Shown piece by piece: positions 9,394 through 18,127 of a stretch of DNA of 64,000 nt. This DNA comes from Clostridiaceae bacterium DTU079 (GTDB taxonomy: Bacteria; Bacillota; Clostridia; Acetivibrionales; Acetivibrionaceae), in NCBI GenBank assembly GCA_001512505.1, contig LFSC01000010.1, positions 21,116 to 85,115 on the forward strand, read 5' to 3'. The notes below the pieces were generated by a model. That model had not been told where the DNA came from and made no database searches. It was given only the letters and a program-made list of their open reading frames with translations. Every line of letters starts with the position of its first letter. The stretch's first letter is position 1. A program made the position numbers and the translations under genes.

Positions 9394-10305
9394 GTGGATT
9401 TTAAAAAATTATTCCCAGATAAGAAGGTAACGCAAAAAAAGGTTTTGGATTTTTTTGATAAAAAAGGATTTTATATTGTTTTAGTATTGTGTATAACCGT
9501 TATAGGAGTCACTGCAGCACTGGTTACAACCCATAATATAACTTCATCGAAAAATTACAGCAACAACGAGAATATTATTTCACCGGAAATGTTAAACGGT
9601 ATGATGGATGAAGACGACAGCAGTACTTATTTATCGGAGAACGAGCTTGATATTGAAAATGCAGCGGAGGCAGCAGCAAAAACAACATCGGAGACAGGCA
9701 AGCCTTCCGATGCTGCAGTAAGTCCGACTCCTAAACCTACAGAAGCACCGAAGGATAAGGAGTCAACCAAGGAGCAAAAAGCTACCGAGCCTCCGAAGCA
9801 GGAGAAAAAGTCACAGGCTAAGGCGGAAAGTAAGGCAGCAGCAAAAACTGCAAATAATAACGAAAAGGCCGTACAGACCTTTGCAATGCCGGTATTTGGA
9901 AAAGTGACCCTTGAATACGCGATGGACAAGCTGGTTTATTCCAAAACATTGGAAGAATGGAGATCCCATAGTGGTGTAGACATAAGAGCAGACAGGGGAA
10001 CAGCGGTAAAGGTTGTTGCCGATGGTGTTGTATCCGAAATTAAAAACGACCCGAGATTTGGTGTGACTGTTATAGTTGAGCATGCAAACGGTATTAAGAC
10101 TTTATATGCAAACCTTGCCGGTTCGGATATGGTTACTCCGAATCAGAAGGTTAAACAGGGAGAAGTAATAGGAAGTGTCGGAAATACTGCAATAATTGAA
10201 TCGGCTGAACCGCCGCATCTGCACTTTGAAGTTATAAAGGACGGCAAACCTGTGGATCCCGGTGATTATCTTTCATTGTCTTCAGAAATATTAAACGACA
10301 ATTAA
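9394..10305 (+). CDS. spoIIQ: SpoIIQ-type M23 (LytM) peptidase
   Basis: About 303 residues: an N-terminal membrane segment (GFYIVLVLCITVIGVTAALV), a low-complexity linker rich in A, K, E, T and P, and a C-terminal LytM/M23 domain. Both zinc-binding motifs are visible: HSGVD (HxxxD) and PPHLHFEV (HxH). B. subtilis SpoIIQ lacks the first His, so this protein resembles the clostridial SpoIIQ type that keeps a potentially active site. It acts in the forespore membrane during engulfment, pairing with SpoIIIAH. The start is set to GTG 9394 because the upstream in-frame ATG (9379) overlaps the strong ggaggtgg Shine-Dalgarno (9381-9388). Position right after spoIID supports the call. Confidence 0.85.
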   Translation: MDFKKLFPDKKVTQKKVLDFFDKKGFYIVLVLCITVIGVTAALVTTHNITSSKNYSNNENIISPEMLNGMMDEDDSSTYLSENELDIENAAEAAAKTTSETGKPSDAAVSPTPKPTEAPKDKESTKEQKATEPPKQEKKSQAKAESKAAAKTANNNEKAVQTFAMPVFGKVTLEYAMDKLVYSKTLEEWRSHSGVDIRADRGTAVKVVADGVVSEIKNDPRFGVTVIVEHANGIKTLYANLAGSDMVTPNQKVKQGEVIGSVGNTAIIESAEPPHLHFEVIKDGKPVDPGDYLSLSSEILNDN

Positions 10306-10327
10306 TAAATTCCATAAAGAAATAAAA

Positions 10328-10359
10328 GGAAGCTACCTAAAACGTAGCTTCTTTTTTTT
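10328..10359 (+). terminator. Rho-independent terminator after spoIIQ
   Basis: GAAGCTAC (10329-10336) pairs perfectly with GTAGCTTC (10344-10351) and is followed by eight T residues. Confidence 0.9.
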
Positions 10360-10760
10360 AGATACGCAATTAATAGGATAATACGAAAGAGACATCGGCC
10401 TTTGGCATTTGTTTATTTAATGCGCCTCTACCAATCATAAGTGAATTCAATACGGCATATATATTATATTGAAAACCGAAAGCAAATCGTATTGAGAAAT
10501 ATGCTTTCGATGATAATTATATGATTTAAAAATCCGAACAAATGAGCAAAATTTCAAAAGCTGTTAAGAGTACGCGGATGTTAAAAAAGCAGTTGCATAC
10601 CCATGTTAACTATCCTGAATTATAGATATACAAGATTACCAGATTGGAAGGCCTGGTATTGTTCAAGTTTAAAGTCGGTAACGGGTCTGCGGTAATAGAT
10701 AAAGAAACTTCAAGCTACGTTGGAAGTCAATAGAGTATCAACTGTAAGGGGGGCGTATCG
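10360..10760. other. Intergenic region before spoIIID
   Basis: About 400 AT-rich bases without a convincing gene. A short open stretch near 10640-10735 (reading VLFKFKVGNGSAVIDKET) may be a gene remnant, but it has no good start. TATACAAG (10627) resembles a sigma-E -10, but no matching -35 was found. Confidence 0.3.
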
Positions 10761-11015
10761 TTGAAAGGTTATATAGAAGAGAGAGCCGTGGAGCTTGCCA
10801 ACTATATTATTGAAAACAAGGCAACTGTACGGGCTGCCGCAAAAAAGTTTGGGATTAGCAAAAGCACGGTACACAAGGATGTAACCGAAAGATTGGTTCA
10901 AATTAACTCTGTTCTGGCGGAAGAAGCCAAAGCAGTGTTGGACAAAAATAAAGCAGAGAGACACATAAGAGGTGGTCTTGCAACTAGAGCCAAATACAAA
11001 GGGAAATCGGAATAA
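10761..11015 (+). CDS. spoIIID: Sporulation transcription factor SpoIIID
   Basis: An 84-residue DNA-binding protein of the mother cell that works with sigma-E and prepares the switch to sigma-K. The helix-turn-helix is clear in TVRAAAKKFGISKSTVHKDV, and the C-terminal basic segment GGLATRAKYKGKSE, needed for minor-groove contacts in the family, is intact. The TTG start at 10761 follows a strong aagggggg Shine-Dalgarno. In Bacillus the next gene is mbl; here mbl is 3.8 kb downstream, separated by an accessory cassette. Confidence 0.95.
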   Translation: MKGYIEERAVELANYIIENKATVRAAAKKFGISKSTVHKDVTERLVQINSVLAEEAKAVLDKNKAERHIRGGLATRAKYKGKSE

Positions 11016-11020
11016 ATGTC

Positions 11021-11055
11021 TAAAAGTCGGGAAACCGGCTTTTAGCTTTTTTAAT
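11021..11055 (+). terminator. Terminator of spoIIID
   Basis: AAAAGTCGG and CCGGCTTTT pair around a GAAA tetraloop with one wobble, followed by agctttttt. It isolates spoIIID from the downstream cassette. Confidence 0.85.
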
Positions 11056-11076
11056 GCAAAGGCAGAGAAAACGTAG

Positions 11077-11193
11077 GGAAAGATATATGTTATTGGAAAT
11101 AAAGAAATCAACGGCGAAGACTGCCAAGAGGACATTACTAAAAAAGTGATGAATCGCCGCCAATTACTTGACACCGACCCAATAATTTCATAA
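11077..11193 (+). other. Startless reading-frame remnant
   Basis: A 39-codon frame bounded by stops reads KIYVIGNKEINGEDCQED followed by ITKKVMNRRQLLDTDPIIS. It has no start codon and no close Shine-Dalgarno, and looks like the surviving 3' end of a lost gene at the left border of the inserted cassette. The family is not recognised. Confidence 0.25.
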
Positions 11194-11255
11194 TATTTAC
11201 ATAGAAATATAGGATTGGTATACTAATGGAAAAAAGCGGAGAGAGGATGGTGAGT

Positions 11256-12539
11256 ATGACTAGAGAAGAGGCACTGGAACATTTTGAAGAAGAGTATGTA
11301 TATAAATATTATGTTCAAATGGACAAAAGAGCAGAGAAATATATAGAAGAAAATAATGAGAGATTGACTTTAGAATTTATAGAAACATTCAGGTCTTTGT
11401 GTAAAAAAATAAAACAGATGCAGATTGAGGGTAAAAAGGAAAAGATAGCATATATAACTTTTTCTTTTGGAATAGATAACCTACTCCATAATAGCCACGA
11501 ATATATGGTACATGCCTATGGTAGCGAATGGTTCTATGAAGATAGTGAAGAGTGCAAGGTCATGCATGATTTAAGCTGGTTGTATGAGTTTATGGAAGAT
11601 ACATATAATCAATTGGTAGAGATAAGCAAGAAATACATTGGAAATATAACAAGTGCCGATTTAAAGGAAGTGAGAAAAACAGGAGTTATTTCTTGTGATG
11701 TTCTATTCAGAAAGTTTGCCAAAAAAGCGATAGAAAAGGCTGTAGAAATAGATGAGTTTAAGGAAATAGAAAAGGATGAAGTATTGGAAATCAGAAACGG
11801 AGAGTACAAAGGCTACAACGAAATTATCTATAAAATTGACACTGGAGTAAAGAATTCAAAGGACATTAAGAGTTGGCTTGAGAAAAAGGATGATGATGAA
11901 GATTATTGTAATCAGATACTATGTAACTTGGATTTATCAAATGGTGATTATAAAGGTATAGGAGCACACCACACGGATTTTTCTGGTTCTGATCTTTCAA
12001 ATTCAGACTTTGAGGGAGCAAGCTTAATAGATGCGAGGTTTAATAAAGCCACAATAGATAATGTTAATTTTAAGGATGCTGTTTTGAGTGAATCAAATTT
12101 TTCTTATACCACAATAAAAAATTCAAATTTTGATGGGGCTCGTTTATCAAGATCGAATTTTATAAATTCGGAACTAACAGGTTGTAATTTAGTTGAAGCA
12201 AACTTTACTGGTTCGAATTTTCAAAACGGTGTTATAAGGGATTCTGTTCTAAAAAACGCAAATTTTTTTGAAGCTGATTTAGAAAATGCAGATTTCAGCA
12301 ATAATGATTTACAGGGAGCTTCTTTTGTTGATACAAATTTAAAAGGTGCAGATTTTTCGGGTTGTAATTTAGAAAATGCTACACTAGGACTTGTTAATCT
12401 TACACAAGCCAAATTGGAAGGAACAAAGTTCGGGAATAATAAGATAAAAAAAATCAAGATATTAGCCTGTGATGTAGATAAATTGAATTTATCAGAGGAA
12501 CAAAAGGAAGAACTGATAATTGTAGATAGGGGGGAATAG
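11256..12539 (+). CDS. Pentapeptide-repeat protein with helical N-terminal domain
   Basis: About 427 residues. The first 200 residues are predicted helical and acidic and are not recognised. From about residue 225 onward some 34 pentapeptide repeats follow (units such as ADFSG, SNFDG, ANFTG, ADLEN), which should form a right-handed quadrilateral beta-helix. There is no signal peptide. The start is ambiguous: an in-frame ATG lies at 11226, but the ggagagagg Shine-Dalgarno (11238-11246) favours ATG 11256 (GTG 11250 and ATG 11247 are too close). The stop is 2 bp before the start of the nuclease gene, so the two are translationally close and likely act together. AT content and Lys/Asn/Ile use are higher than in the flanking core genes. 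A specific function cannot be assigned. Confidence 0.75.
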   Translation: MTREEALEHFEEEYVYKYYVQMDKRAEKYIEENNERLTLEFIETFRSLCKKIKQMQIEGKKEKIAYITFSFGIDNLLHNSHEYMVHAYGSEWFYEDSEECKVMHDLSWLYEFMEDTYNQLVEISKKYIGNITSADLKEVRKTGVISCDVLFRKFAKKAIEKAVEIDEFKEIEKDEVLEIRNGEYKGYNEIIYKIDTGVKNSKDIKSWLEKKDDDEDYCNQILCNLDLSNGDYKGIGAHHTDFSGSDLSNSDFEGASLIDARFNKATIDNVNFKDAVLSESNFSYTTIKNSNFDGARLSRSNFINSELTGCNLVEANFTGSNFQNGVIRDSVLKNANFFEADLENADFSNNDLQGASFVDTNLKGADFSGCNLENATLGLVNLTQAKLEGTKFGNNKIKKIKILACDVDKLNLSEEQKEELIIVDRGE

Positions 12540-12541
12540 AT

Positions 12542-13589
12542 ATGAGTACTAGTGAGACAGGTGCCTCCTCTGTAATATGGACTTTAGATATAATTAATTC
12601 CCCTGAAAAAAGGTTCAAAGAGGTAAAAAAGGAGAAGAGAAGAAGAATTGATGAATGGAAAAGAAGCTTGACAAAACTGACGAAAAATGCAGAAGAGCTA
12701 CTGGAAGAGTATAATAATCAAAAGGATATACTTAAAACAAAAATTCGCTTTGGAGAAGATGTAGAACAAAATCAGAAGAAACTGGATAAATTGGAGGAAA
12801 GAATTAAAAAACTTCAAAAGGACAAATATACCGACAGTGATTTAGCAGAACAAAAGGCAAGAATAGCACAGGAAATTATGGATGAATGTGAAGGAAGTGT
12901 CTGTCCCTTTTGCGGTAAAATATTCGGCAGCGACGGTGAAGTAAAAAGCCATTTGAATATGACTGACGAAGAGATGGAGAAAATGAACAAGGTAGCTTTA
13001 AGGGATCCAAACTATAGACAGAAATATATAAAGGAAAAAGGAATAAATGAATTTGATATGGATGTAAAACTTGACGATGGAGAGATAGCAAAGGTTAAAG
13101 TTGGTGAACAGATTCATCATATTGTTTCTGTTGATCCCTACTCGTCTACATTAAGGGTTTCCAGATTGGGTAATCTGGCCGGTTTTGACATTAATGAACT
13201 GCCAAACCTTACAGCACTTCCTTATGCCAAAAACATTTCAGATTTCCCGGAAAATTTTCAATCCGTAATTCAGGAAAGCATAGTAAAAAATAGAAATGCA
13301 ATATCACGACGGTCCCCATAATTATAGCGAAGAGGGACTTATATCTTATGAAGACCAGATGGTTCAAAAAATGTCTGAAATTGAGCAGGGTGTGCTGGAG
13401 AAAAGCAGGCAAGCAGGAGGATGCATTGGGCAAACAAAGGAAGGCAGGGAACAAGCATGCCAAGATGTAAAAAAAGAATTGGAACAGTTCCGGGATGAGT
13501 GCAGGGAAAAGCTTGAAAAGTTTAAGGCGAGTATGAAACCGGGAATTTATACACACAAAATAAATGTGGCTCTTTCAAAAAAAATATAG
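12542..13589 (+). pseudogene. AHH/HNH-ENDO VII-type nuclease, split by a frameshift
   Basis: Frame 1 (12542-13321, 259 codons) has a coiled coil (residues 25-115), a CPFC zinc-knuckle-like motif (Cys121, Cys124), and then the hallmark of AHH-type HNH nucleases: IHHIVSVDP (His192-His193) followed by LRVSRLGNLAGFDINELPN and TALPY. It stops at ISRRSP. The expected continuation YHDGPHNYSEEG, with the downstream His and Tyr, lies in the +1 frame (from 13296) and runs to 13589. Removing one A from the A6 run at 13285-13290 joins the two as SIVKIEMQYHDGPHNY, giving about 348 residues. This is a recent lesion, a phase-variable tract or a sequencing error. AHH domains usually serve as nuclease toxins in polymorphic toxin systems, and the two immunity-like genes downstream fit that. 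Confidence 0.7.
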
Positions 13590-13607
13590 AAATGCTTTGG
13601 AGGATAT

Positions 13608-14174
13608 ATGGAAAAATATTATACAATAGAATCAAATCCTTTTATAAATAACAATTGTAGAATAAGGCTCGGTGCCATTCCTGACAGTATAGACAGGAGA
13701 GCTTATCTTTTGGATGAATGGCAGTATTTAAACGACAAAGAGGAATTTATTCCGTTTGAGAGATTAGGCAGCGACCTGCCTGATATCTATACTTATAATA
13801 TTCCGTTGATATCAAAAAGGCTTAAAGAAACCCTTGATGATGCAGAAGTTTCAAATACATTTTACAAGCCTATCTATCTATATGAAGTGGCAAACAGGTC
13901 AAAAATTGAAGAGTATTATTTAATGCTGGCAGAAGCCTTGGACTGTGTAGATTGGGATAAGAGTGAACATACTGAAGACAGTTTTTCAGGATTGAAGAAA
14001 ATAACGGGGCCGTTTACGATTAAAACCCCGGCAGTTGGGAATTTTAAGATATTTAAGATAAAAAGCATTATGAACAGATTCTGGGTTATTGACGAAGAAT
14101 TAAAGGAGAAGTTCGAATCATTGGGTATAAAAGGAGCGAAGATTCTTCCTCCCGAAAAGTATTATGGCATTTAG
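13608..14174 (+). CDS. Immunity-like protein (Imm11/Imm43-type), copy 1
   Basis: A 188-residue soluble protein without signal peptide. It is a paralogue of the next gene: both share IPLIS followed by an acidic helix, FYKP, a central DC motif, FKxxFK and a C-terminal segment of the form FWVIDEELKEKFESL. This layout resembles the DUF1629/Imm11 and Imm43 immunity families, which lie next to nuclease toxins. It starts 18 bp after the nuclease end with a tttggagg Shine-Dalgarno. The likely role is to bind and neutralise the AHH-type nuclease in the producing cell. Family assignment is by eye and tentative; the toxin context is the stronger argument. Confidence 0.55.
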   Translation: MEKYYTIESNPFINNNCRIRLGAIPDSIDRRAYLLDEWQYLNDKEEFIPFERLGSDLPDIYTYNIPLISKRLKETLDDAEVSNTFYKPIYLYEVANRSKIEEYYLMLAEALDCVDWDKSEHTEDSFSGLKKITGPFTIKTPAVGNFKIFKIKSIMNRFWVIDEELKEKFESLGIKGAKILPPEKYYGI

Positions 14175-14183
14175 GAGAAAGAA

Positions 14184-14708
14184 ATGAAATCTAGAAACTT
14201 TTATATAATGAAAGCTGAGAATATAAATAATGCAGTTGAGCCAAAAGACATAACAAAATCAATAAAGTTGGAATATGTCAGGAAGAATTTGATTCAATAT
14301 CTGGATACACAACCTGTTCAGTTTTATATAAAGGAAAAGCCAAACAATATTTATCCTGATTTTATTGAAAAGCCTATTCCTTTAATATCTGACAAAGTAA
14401 AAGAGTTTTTCGACAAACTTGGGATAAAGAGTATTTTTTATAAGCCTGTTATGCTTGCGGATATTAAAAGAATGAAACAGACACTGTATTGGTTGGTTGT
14501 TCCCCGGAAAATAGATTGCATGTCTGATGAAACATTGTTTAATCGTGACGACAGTGTTCGAAGGTTAAAGATTGACAGCGAAAGAGTCGGGTATTATAAA
14601 GTTTTTAAGGTCAACGGAATATTAGAGGACTATATTATTGTAGATGAGTCTGTTGTTAGTATTCTAAGCTTGAGTAACTTTTTCGGTCTTAAATTTGAAA
14701 TACTATAA
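14184..14708 (+). CDS. Immunity-like protein, copy 2 (paralogue of preceding gene)
   Basis: A 174-residue protein aligned by eye with the preceding one: KPIPLISDKVKEFFD, IFYKPV, KIDC, YYKVFKVNGI and DYIIVDES correspond to matching blocks there. It begins 9 bp after the upstream stop with an aggagaaag Shine-Dalgarno, so it belongs to the same operon. Tandem, diverged immunity paralogues are common in polymorphic toxin loci, where they accumulate against variant toxins. An independent function is possible. An AT-rich 130-bp gap follows before the core gene mbl resumes. Confidence 0.5.
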   Translation: MKSRNFYIMKAENINNAVEPKDITKSIKLEYVRKNLIQYLDTQPVQFYIKEKPNNIYPDFIEKPIPLISDKVKEFFDKLGIKSIFYKPVMLADIKRMKQTLYWLVVPRKIDCMSDETLFNRDDSVRRLKIDSERVGYYKVFKVNGILEDYIIVDESVVSILSLSNFFGLKFEIL

Positions 14709-14845
14709 TTAATTCTTCCCTTCAATAACTGCTCCCTACCTATAATATATAATAAAAAATTCTTGCAATAATAGTATAATGTGATAATATTATTATGAAT
14801 ATATTTTATCTACATTTCCAATACAGATTTAAGGGGAGATGCACT

Positions 14846-15880
14846 TTGTTCGGGCTTGGACAGGATATAGGAATAGATTTGGGAACGGCATCAATAATCG
14901 TTTATATAAAGGGGAAAGGTATTGTTCTTGGAGAGCCTTCGGTTGTAGCGATTGATAAAAATACGAATCAGCTTCTTGCTGTTGGAGAAGAAGCCAGGCG
15001 AATGCTTGGGAGAACTCCGGGAAATATTGTCGCAATAAGACCGCTTCGAGAAGGCGTTATTTCTGACTACGATATAACGGAAAGAATGTTAAAGCATTTT
15101 ATTAATAAAGTTTGTGGCAATAAATTGTTTAAGTTCTTCCAGCCCAGGATTATTGTATGTGTACCCAGTGGGGTTACCGAGGTTGAAAAAAGGGCTGTCA
15201 GGGAAGCAGCCATGCAGGCCGGTGCAAGGAAGACATATCTTATTGAGGAACCTTTAGCTGCAGCCATCGGTGCCGGTGTTGATATATCCAAGGCATGCGG
15301 AAGCATGGTAATTGATGTTGGCGGAGGTACCACCGATATAGCTGTCATATCCCTGGGAGGAATAGTTGTAAGTTCTTCAATTAAAATCGCTGGAGACAAG
15401 TTTGATGAAGCTATTATCAGATATATGAGAAAAAAGCATAATATTATGATAGGTGAGCGTACCGCAGAGGGATTAAAAATAAATATCGGTGCGGTTTACC
15501 CCAGAGTTCAGGAAGCATCTATGGAGGTTAGAGGAAGAAATCTTATTTCCGGTTTGCCCAAAACACTGACCGTTACTTCATCGGAAATCATGGAAGCTTT
15601 GGAAGAGCCCGTTTCGAGCATTGTTGAGGCTGTGCATTCCGTGCTCGAGAGAACACCCCCGGAGCTTGCTTCCGATATAAGTGACAGAGGAATTATAATG
15701 ACAGGTGGAGGAAGCCTTGTATACGGTTTTGACAAGCTAATACAGGAAAAGACGGGTATAAATGTTATTATTGCAGACGATGCCATATCGTGTGTGGCTT
15801 TGGGTACAGGGAAAGCCCTTGAACATATAGAAATAATTGAAAAAAGCGATTCCATCGATAAAAGATCAAATTATAGATAA
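14846..15880 (+). CDS. mbl: Mbl/MreB-type actin-like rod-shape protein
   Basis: A 344-residue bacterial actin that forms membrane-associated filaments and guides lateral wall synthesis. Visible motifs include DIGIDLGTASIIVY (phosphate 1), VIDVGGGTTDIAVISLGG (phosphate 2) and GIIMTGGGSLVYGFD (adenosine site). The position after spoIIID and before flhO/flhP identifies it as Mbl rather than MreB. The frame opens at an ATG at 14795, but the protein family begins at about MFGLGQDIGIDLGT: TTG 14846 with ggggag at 14833-14838 (spacing 7) is the better start. Confidence 0.92.
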   Translation: MFGLGQDIGIDLGTASIIVYIKGKGIVLGEPSVVAIDKNTNQLLAVGEEARRMLGRTPGNIVAIRPLREGVISDYDITERMLKHFINKVCGNKLFKFFQPRIIVCVPSGVTEVEKRAVREAAMQAGARKTYLIEEPLAAAIGAGVDISKACGSMVIDVGGGTTDIAVISLGGIVVSSSIKIAGDKFDEAIIRYMRKKHNIMIGERTAEGLKINIGAVYPRVQEASMEVRGRNLISGLPKTLTVTSSEIMEALEEPVSSIVEAVHSVLERTPPELASDISDRGIIMTGGGSLVYGFDKLIQEKTGINVIIADDAISCVALGTGKALEHIEIIEKSDSIDKRSNYR

Positions 15881-15918
15881 GAAATAGATAAGAAAATCGG
15901 TTTTATTTTATGTTTTTA

Positions 15919-15946
15919 TAAAGTTATTTTGCTTAGTTTCCGATAT
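15919..15946 (+). promoter_or_regulatory. Sigma-D (flagellar) promoter of flhO-flhP
   Basis: TAAA (15919-15922), a 16-nt spacer and TCCGATAT (15939-15946) match the flagellar sigma consensus TAAA-N15/16-GCCGATAT in 11 of 12 positions. The genes behind it are flagellar, and the Bacillus flhOP operon is also sigma-D dependent. A small hairpin (GTTTTAT/ATAAAAC) lies in the leader. Confidence 0.65.
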
Positions 15947-15985
15947 TGTTTTATGTAAGATAAAACATATATCGGGAGATGTCTT

Positions 15986-16765
15986 ATGATTAGAGGTCTT
16001 TACACGTCAGGCTGGAGTATGCTGGCCAATACAAAACAGATGGATGTTGTATCGAATAACCTTGCCAATGTTAATACCAATGCTTACAAAAGGGACACGG
16101 TTGTGTTTGAAAGTTTTCCGGATGCGATGGTTAGGCGAATTAATGACACGCAAAGCAATACTAATCCCTCGGGAAGACTTGGAAATGTACAGCTTGGAAA
16201 TGATGTGGGCGAGGTTTTTACGTATTATGATCAGGGACAGTTGACAAACACCGGTAGCAATCTTGATATGGCTATTGACAATTCAAATTCGGCGTTTTTT
16301 ACCGTGGCTGTACCTGCCGGCAACGGGGAGTTTAGGGAATGTTATACAAGGGATGGTGCCTTTACCCTAAATGCCAACCGGCAATTAGTAACCAAAGACG
16401 GTTATTATGTCATGGGAGAAAACGGTCTTATTACACTTCAAACGGATGATTTTAATGTTCTTGATGACGGTTCAATTGTTGTAAACGGCCAATTGGTTGA
16501 CAGGCTTCGCATAAGAAATTTTGCAAATCCCGAGACACTGAGAAAAGTAGGCTCTAACCTTGTGGAAAGAACACAGCAGACACAGGAGTTGGAGTTTAAC
16601 GGCGTTGTAAGGCAGGGATATATTGAACGGTCAAATGTCAATGTAATAAATGAAATGATAAACATGATTACTGTAATGCGTTCTTACGAAGCTAATCAAA
16701 AAATCCTTCAGGCACAGGACGGTACTTTGGAAAAAGCGGTAAATGAAATCGGAGTCGTGAGATAG
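15986..16765 (+). CDS. flhO: Flagellar hook-basal body protein FlhO (FlgF/FlgG family)
   Basis: A 259-residue rod/hook protein. The N-terminal signature MIRGLYTSGWSMLANTKQMD followed by VVSNNLANVNTNAYKRD is the flagellar basal-body rod motif, and the C-terminal NVINEMINMITVMRSYEANQ completes the conserved coiled-coil pair. Such proteins are exported by the flagellar type III apparatus and polymerise in the distal rod. The next gene is a close paralogue 13 bp downstream. The ATG follows cgggagatg. It lies after mbl, as in Bacillus. Confidence 0.9.
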   Translation: MIRGLYTSGWSMLANTKQMDVVSNNLANVNTNAYKRDTVVFESFPDAMVRRINDTQSNTNPSGRLGNVQLGNDVGEVFTYYDQGQLTNTGSNLDMAIDNSNSAFFTVAVPAGNGEFRECYTRDGAFTLNANRQLVTKDGYYVMGENGLITLQTDDFNVLDDGSIVVNGQLVDRLRIRNFANPETLRKVGSNLVERTQQTQELEFNGVVRQGYIERSNVNVINEMINMITVMRSYEANQKILQAQDGTLEKAVNEIGVVR

Positions 16766-16778
16766 GAGGGTATAAGCT

Positions 16779-17579
16779 ATGATGAGAGCATTGTGGACAG
16801 CCGGGTCAGGAATGACGGCACAACAGCTTAATGTAGATGTAATATCAAACAATCTTTCAAATGTTAACACTACAGCGTATAAAAAAGAAAGATTGGAATT
16901 TAAGGATATGCTTTATGAAACATTGAACAGGGCTTATCTTCTTGACGGAGAAGGAAATCCGGTAAATCTTCAGGTGGGACATGGGGCTGCTCCGGTAGCT
17001 ACAATGAAGAATTTTGAGATGGGGAACCTTGAAAAGACGGACAATCCTCTGGATTTTGCCATAGACGGCGACGGATTTTTTACAGTATTAGGCCCAAGGG
17101 GCAATATTGTATATACCAGGGACGGCAGTTTTAAAATAAGTGTAACGGATAATGGCAACATGCTTACAACATCGAACGGATATCCGGTATTGGATGACTC
17201 CGGCGTGGAAATAATCCTCGATTTCGATATATCAAAGCTCAATGTTTCACCGGAAGGAGAATTGAGCTATACCGATGAAAACGGGGTTGTAGTGCCCTTG
17301 GGACAGAGACTTGGCATTGTTAAATTCCCGAACAAGTATGCACTTGAAAACGTGGGAAGCAATTTTTATTCAAGCAATTCGGCATCGGGAGAGGCAGTGC
17401 CCGATGACGAAATAGGTGTTAGGAGCAATGTAATGCAGTATTACCTCGAATCATCCAATGTGCAAGTGGTCGAGGAAATGGTTAAACTTATTGTTGCACA
17501 AAGGGCTTATGAAATTAATTCAAAGGCAATTCAATCTGCCGATGAAATGCTTGGTATTGCGAACAACCTGAAGAGATAA
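16779..17579 (+). CDS. flhP: Flagellar distal-rod/hook-basal body protein FlhP (FlgG family)
   Basis: A 266-residue FlgG-family protein. The N-terminus MMRALWTAGSGMTAQQLNVD with VISNNLSNVNTTAYKKER, the central GFFTVLGPRGNIVYTRDGSF and the C-terminal VQVVEEMVKLIVAQRAYEIN are all family signatures. It is the paralogue of the preceding flhO and would form part of the same flagellar rod. A Shine-Dalgarno ataggaggg lies before the start. It is co-transcribed with flhO from the sigma-D-like promoter. Confidence 0.92.
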   Translation: MMRALWTAGSGMTAQQLNVDVISNNLSNVNTTAYKKERLEFKDMLYETLNRAYLLDGEGNPVNLQVGHGAAPVATMKNFEMGNLEKTDNPLDFAIDGDGFFTVLGPRGNIVYTRDGSFKISVTDNGNMLTTSNGYPVLDDSGVEIILDFDISKLNVSPEGELSYTDENGVVVPLGQRLGIVKFPNKYALENVGSNFYSSNSASGEAVPDDEIGVRSNVMQYYLESSNVQVVEEMVKLIVAQRAYEINSKAIQSADEMLGIANNLKR

Positions 17580-17665
17580 CGGCGGTTTAGATTGCGCACG
17601 GCAATGAAAGTTGCATTACGGTGCAAAAGCTTTATTGACAGGAAATAAGAGACGGAGGCGTCAAA

Positions 17666-18016
17666 ATGAATATCAGCGGGATTGGTAGTGAATCTTTAAT
17701 TAACGTTGTAAAAAGTACAGAGGCCAAGGTTTCCGGGGACAGCTTTGAAGAGAGGCTGCAAAATGCCTTTGAAAACAAAGATGAAAAGGAACTTATGAAG
17801 GCATGCAAGGAGTTTGAAGGCATGCTCCTTAGTATTGTATATAAGCAAATGAAAGCCACAATCCCAAAATCAAATTTAATACCTTCCGATTACGGAAGAG
17901 ATATTTTTGAAGAAATGCTTGATGAGGAAATAGCAAAAGAAGCGTCACAAGGATCAGGATTGGGACTGGCTGATGAGCTTTATAAACAGCTTAGCAGGAG
18001 TCTTAAAAAGACTTGA
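17666..18016 (+). CDS. Rod-binding protein (FlgJ N-terminal domain type)
   Basis: A 116-residue protein that corresponds to the rod-binding half of FlgJ: residues 45-105 contain KACKEFEGMLLSIVYKQM and a downstream GRDIFEEMLDEEIAKEAS, the family pattern. The peptidoglycan-hydrolase domain of enterobacterial FlgJ is absent, as is usual in Firmicutes. It probably caps or chaperones rod assembly. It is 86 bp after flhP with gacggaggcg as Shine-Dalgarno. Confidence 0.8.
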   Translation: MNISGIGSESLINVVKSTEAKVSGDSFEERLQNAFENKDEKELMKACKEFEGMLLSIVYKQMKATIPKSNLIPSDYGRDIFEEMLDEEIAKEASQGSGLGLADELYKQLSRSLKKT

Positions 18017-18127
18017 TTGTAATATGATAAATATGAACCGGCTGCTTAAAGTGCCGGTTAAGGATAATTCAGTTGACGTTATTAAGCCTTAAGATGAATA
18101 GAGGTTAAAGATTTAAATACAGGAGTT

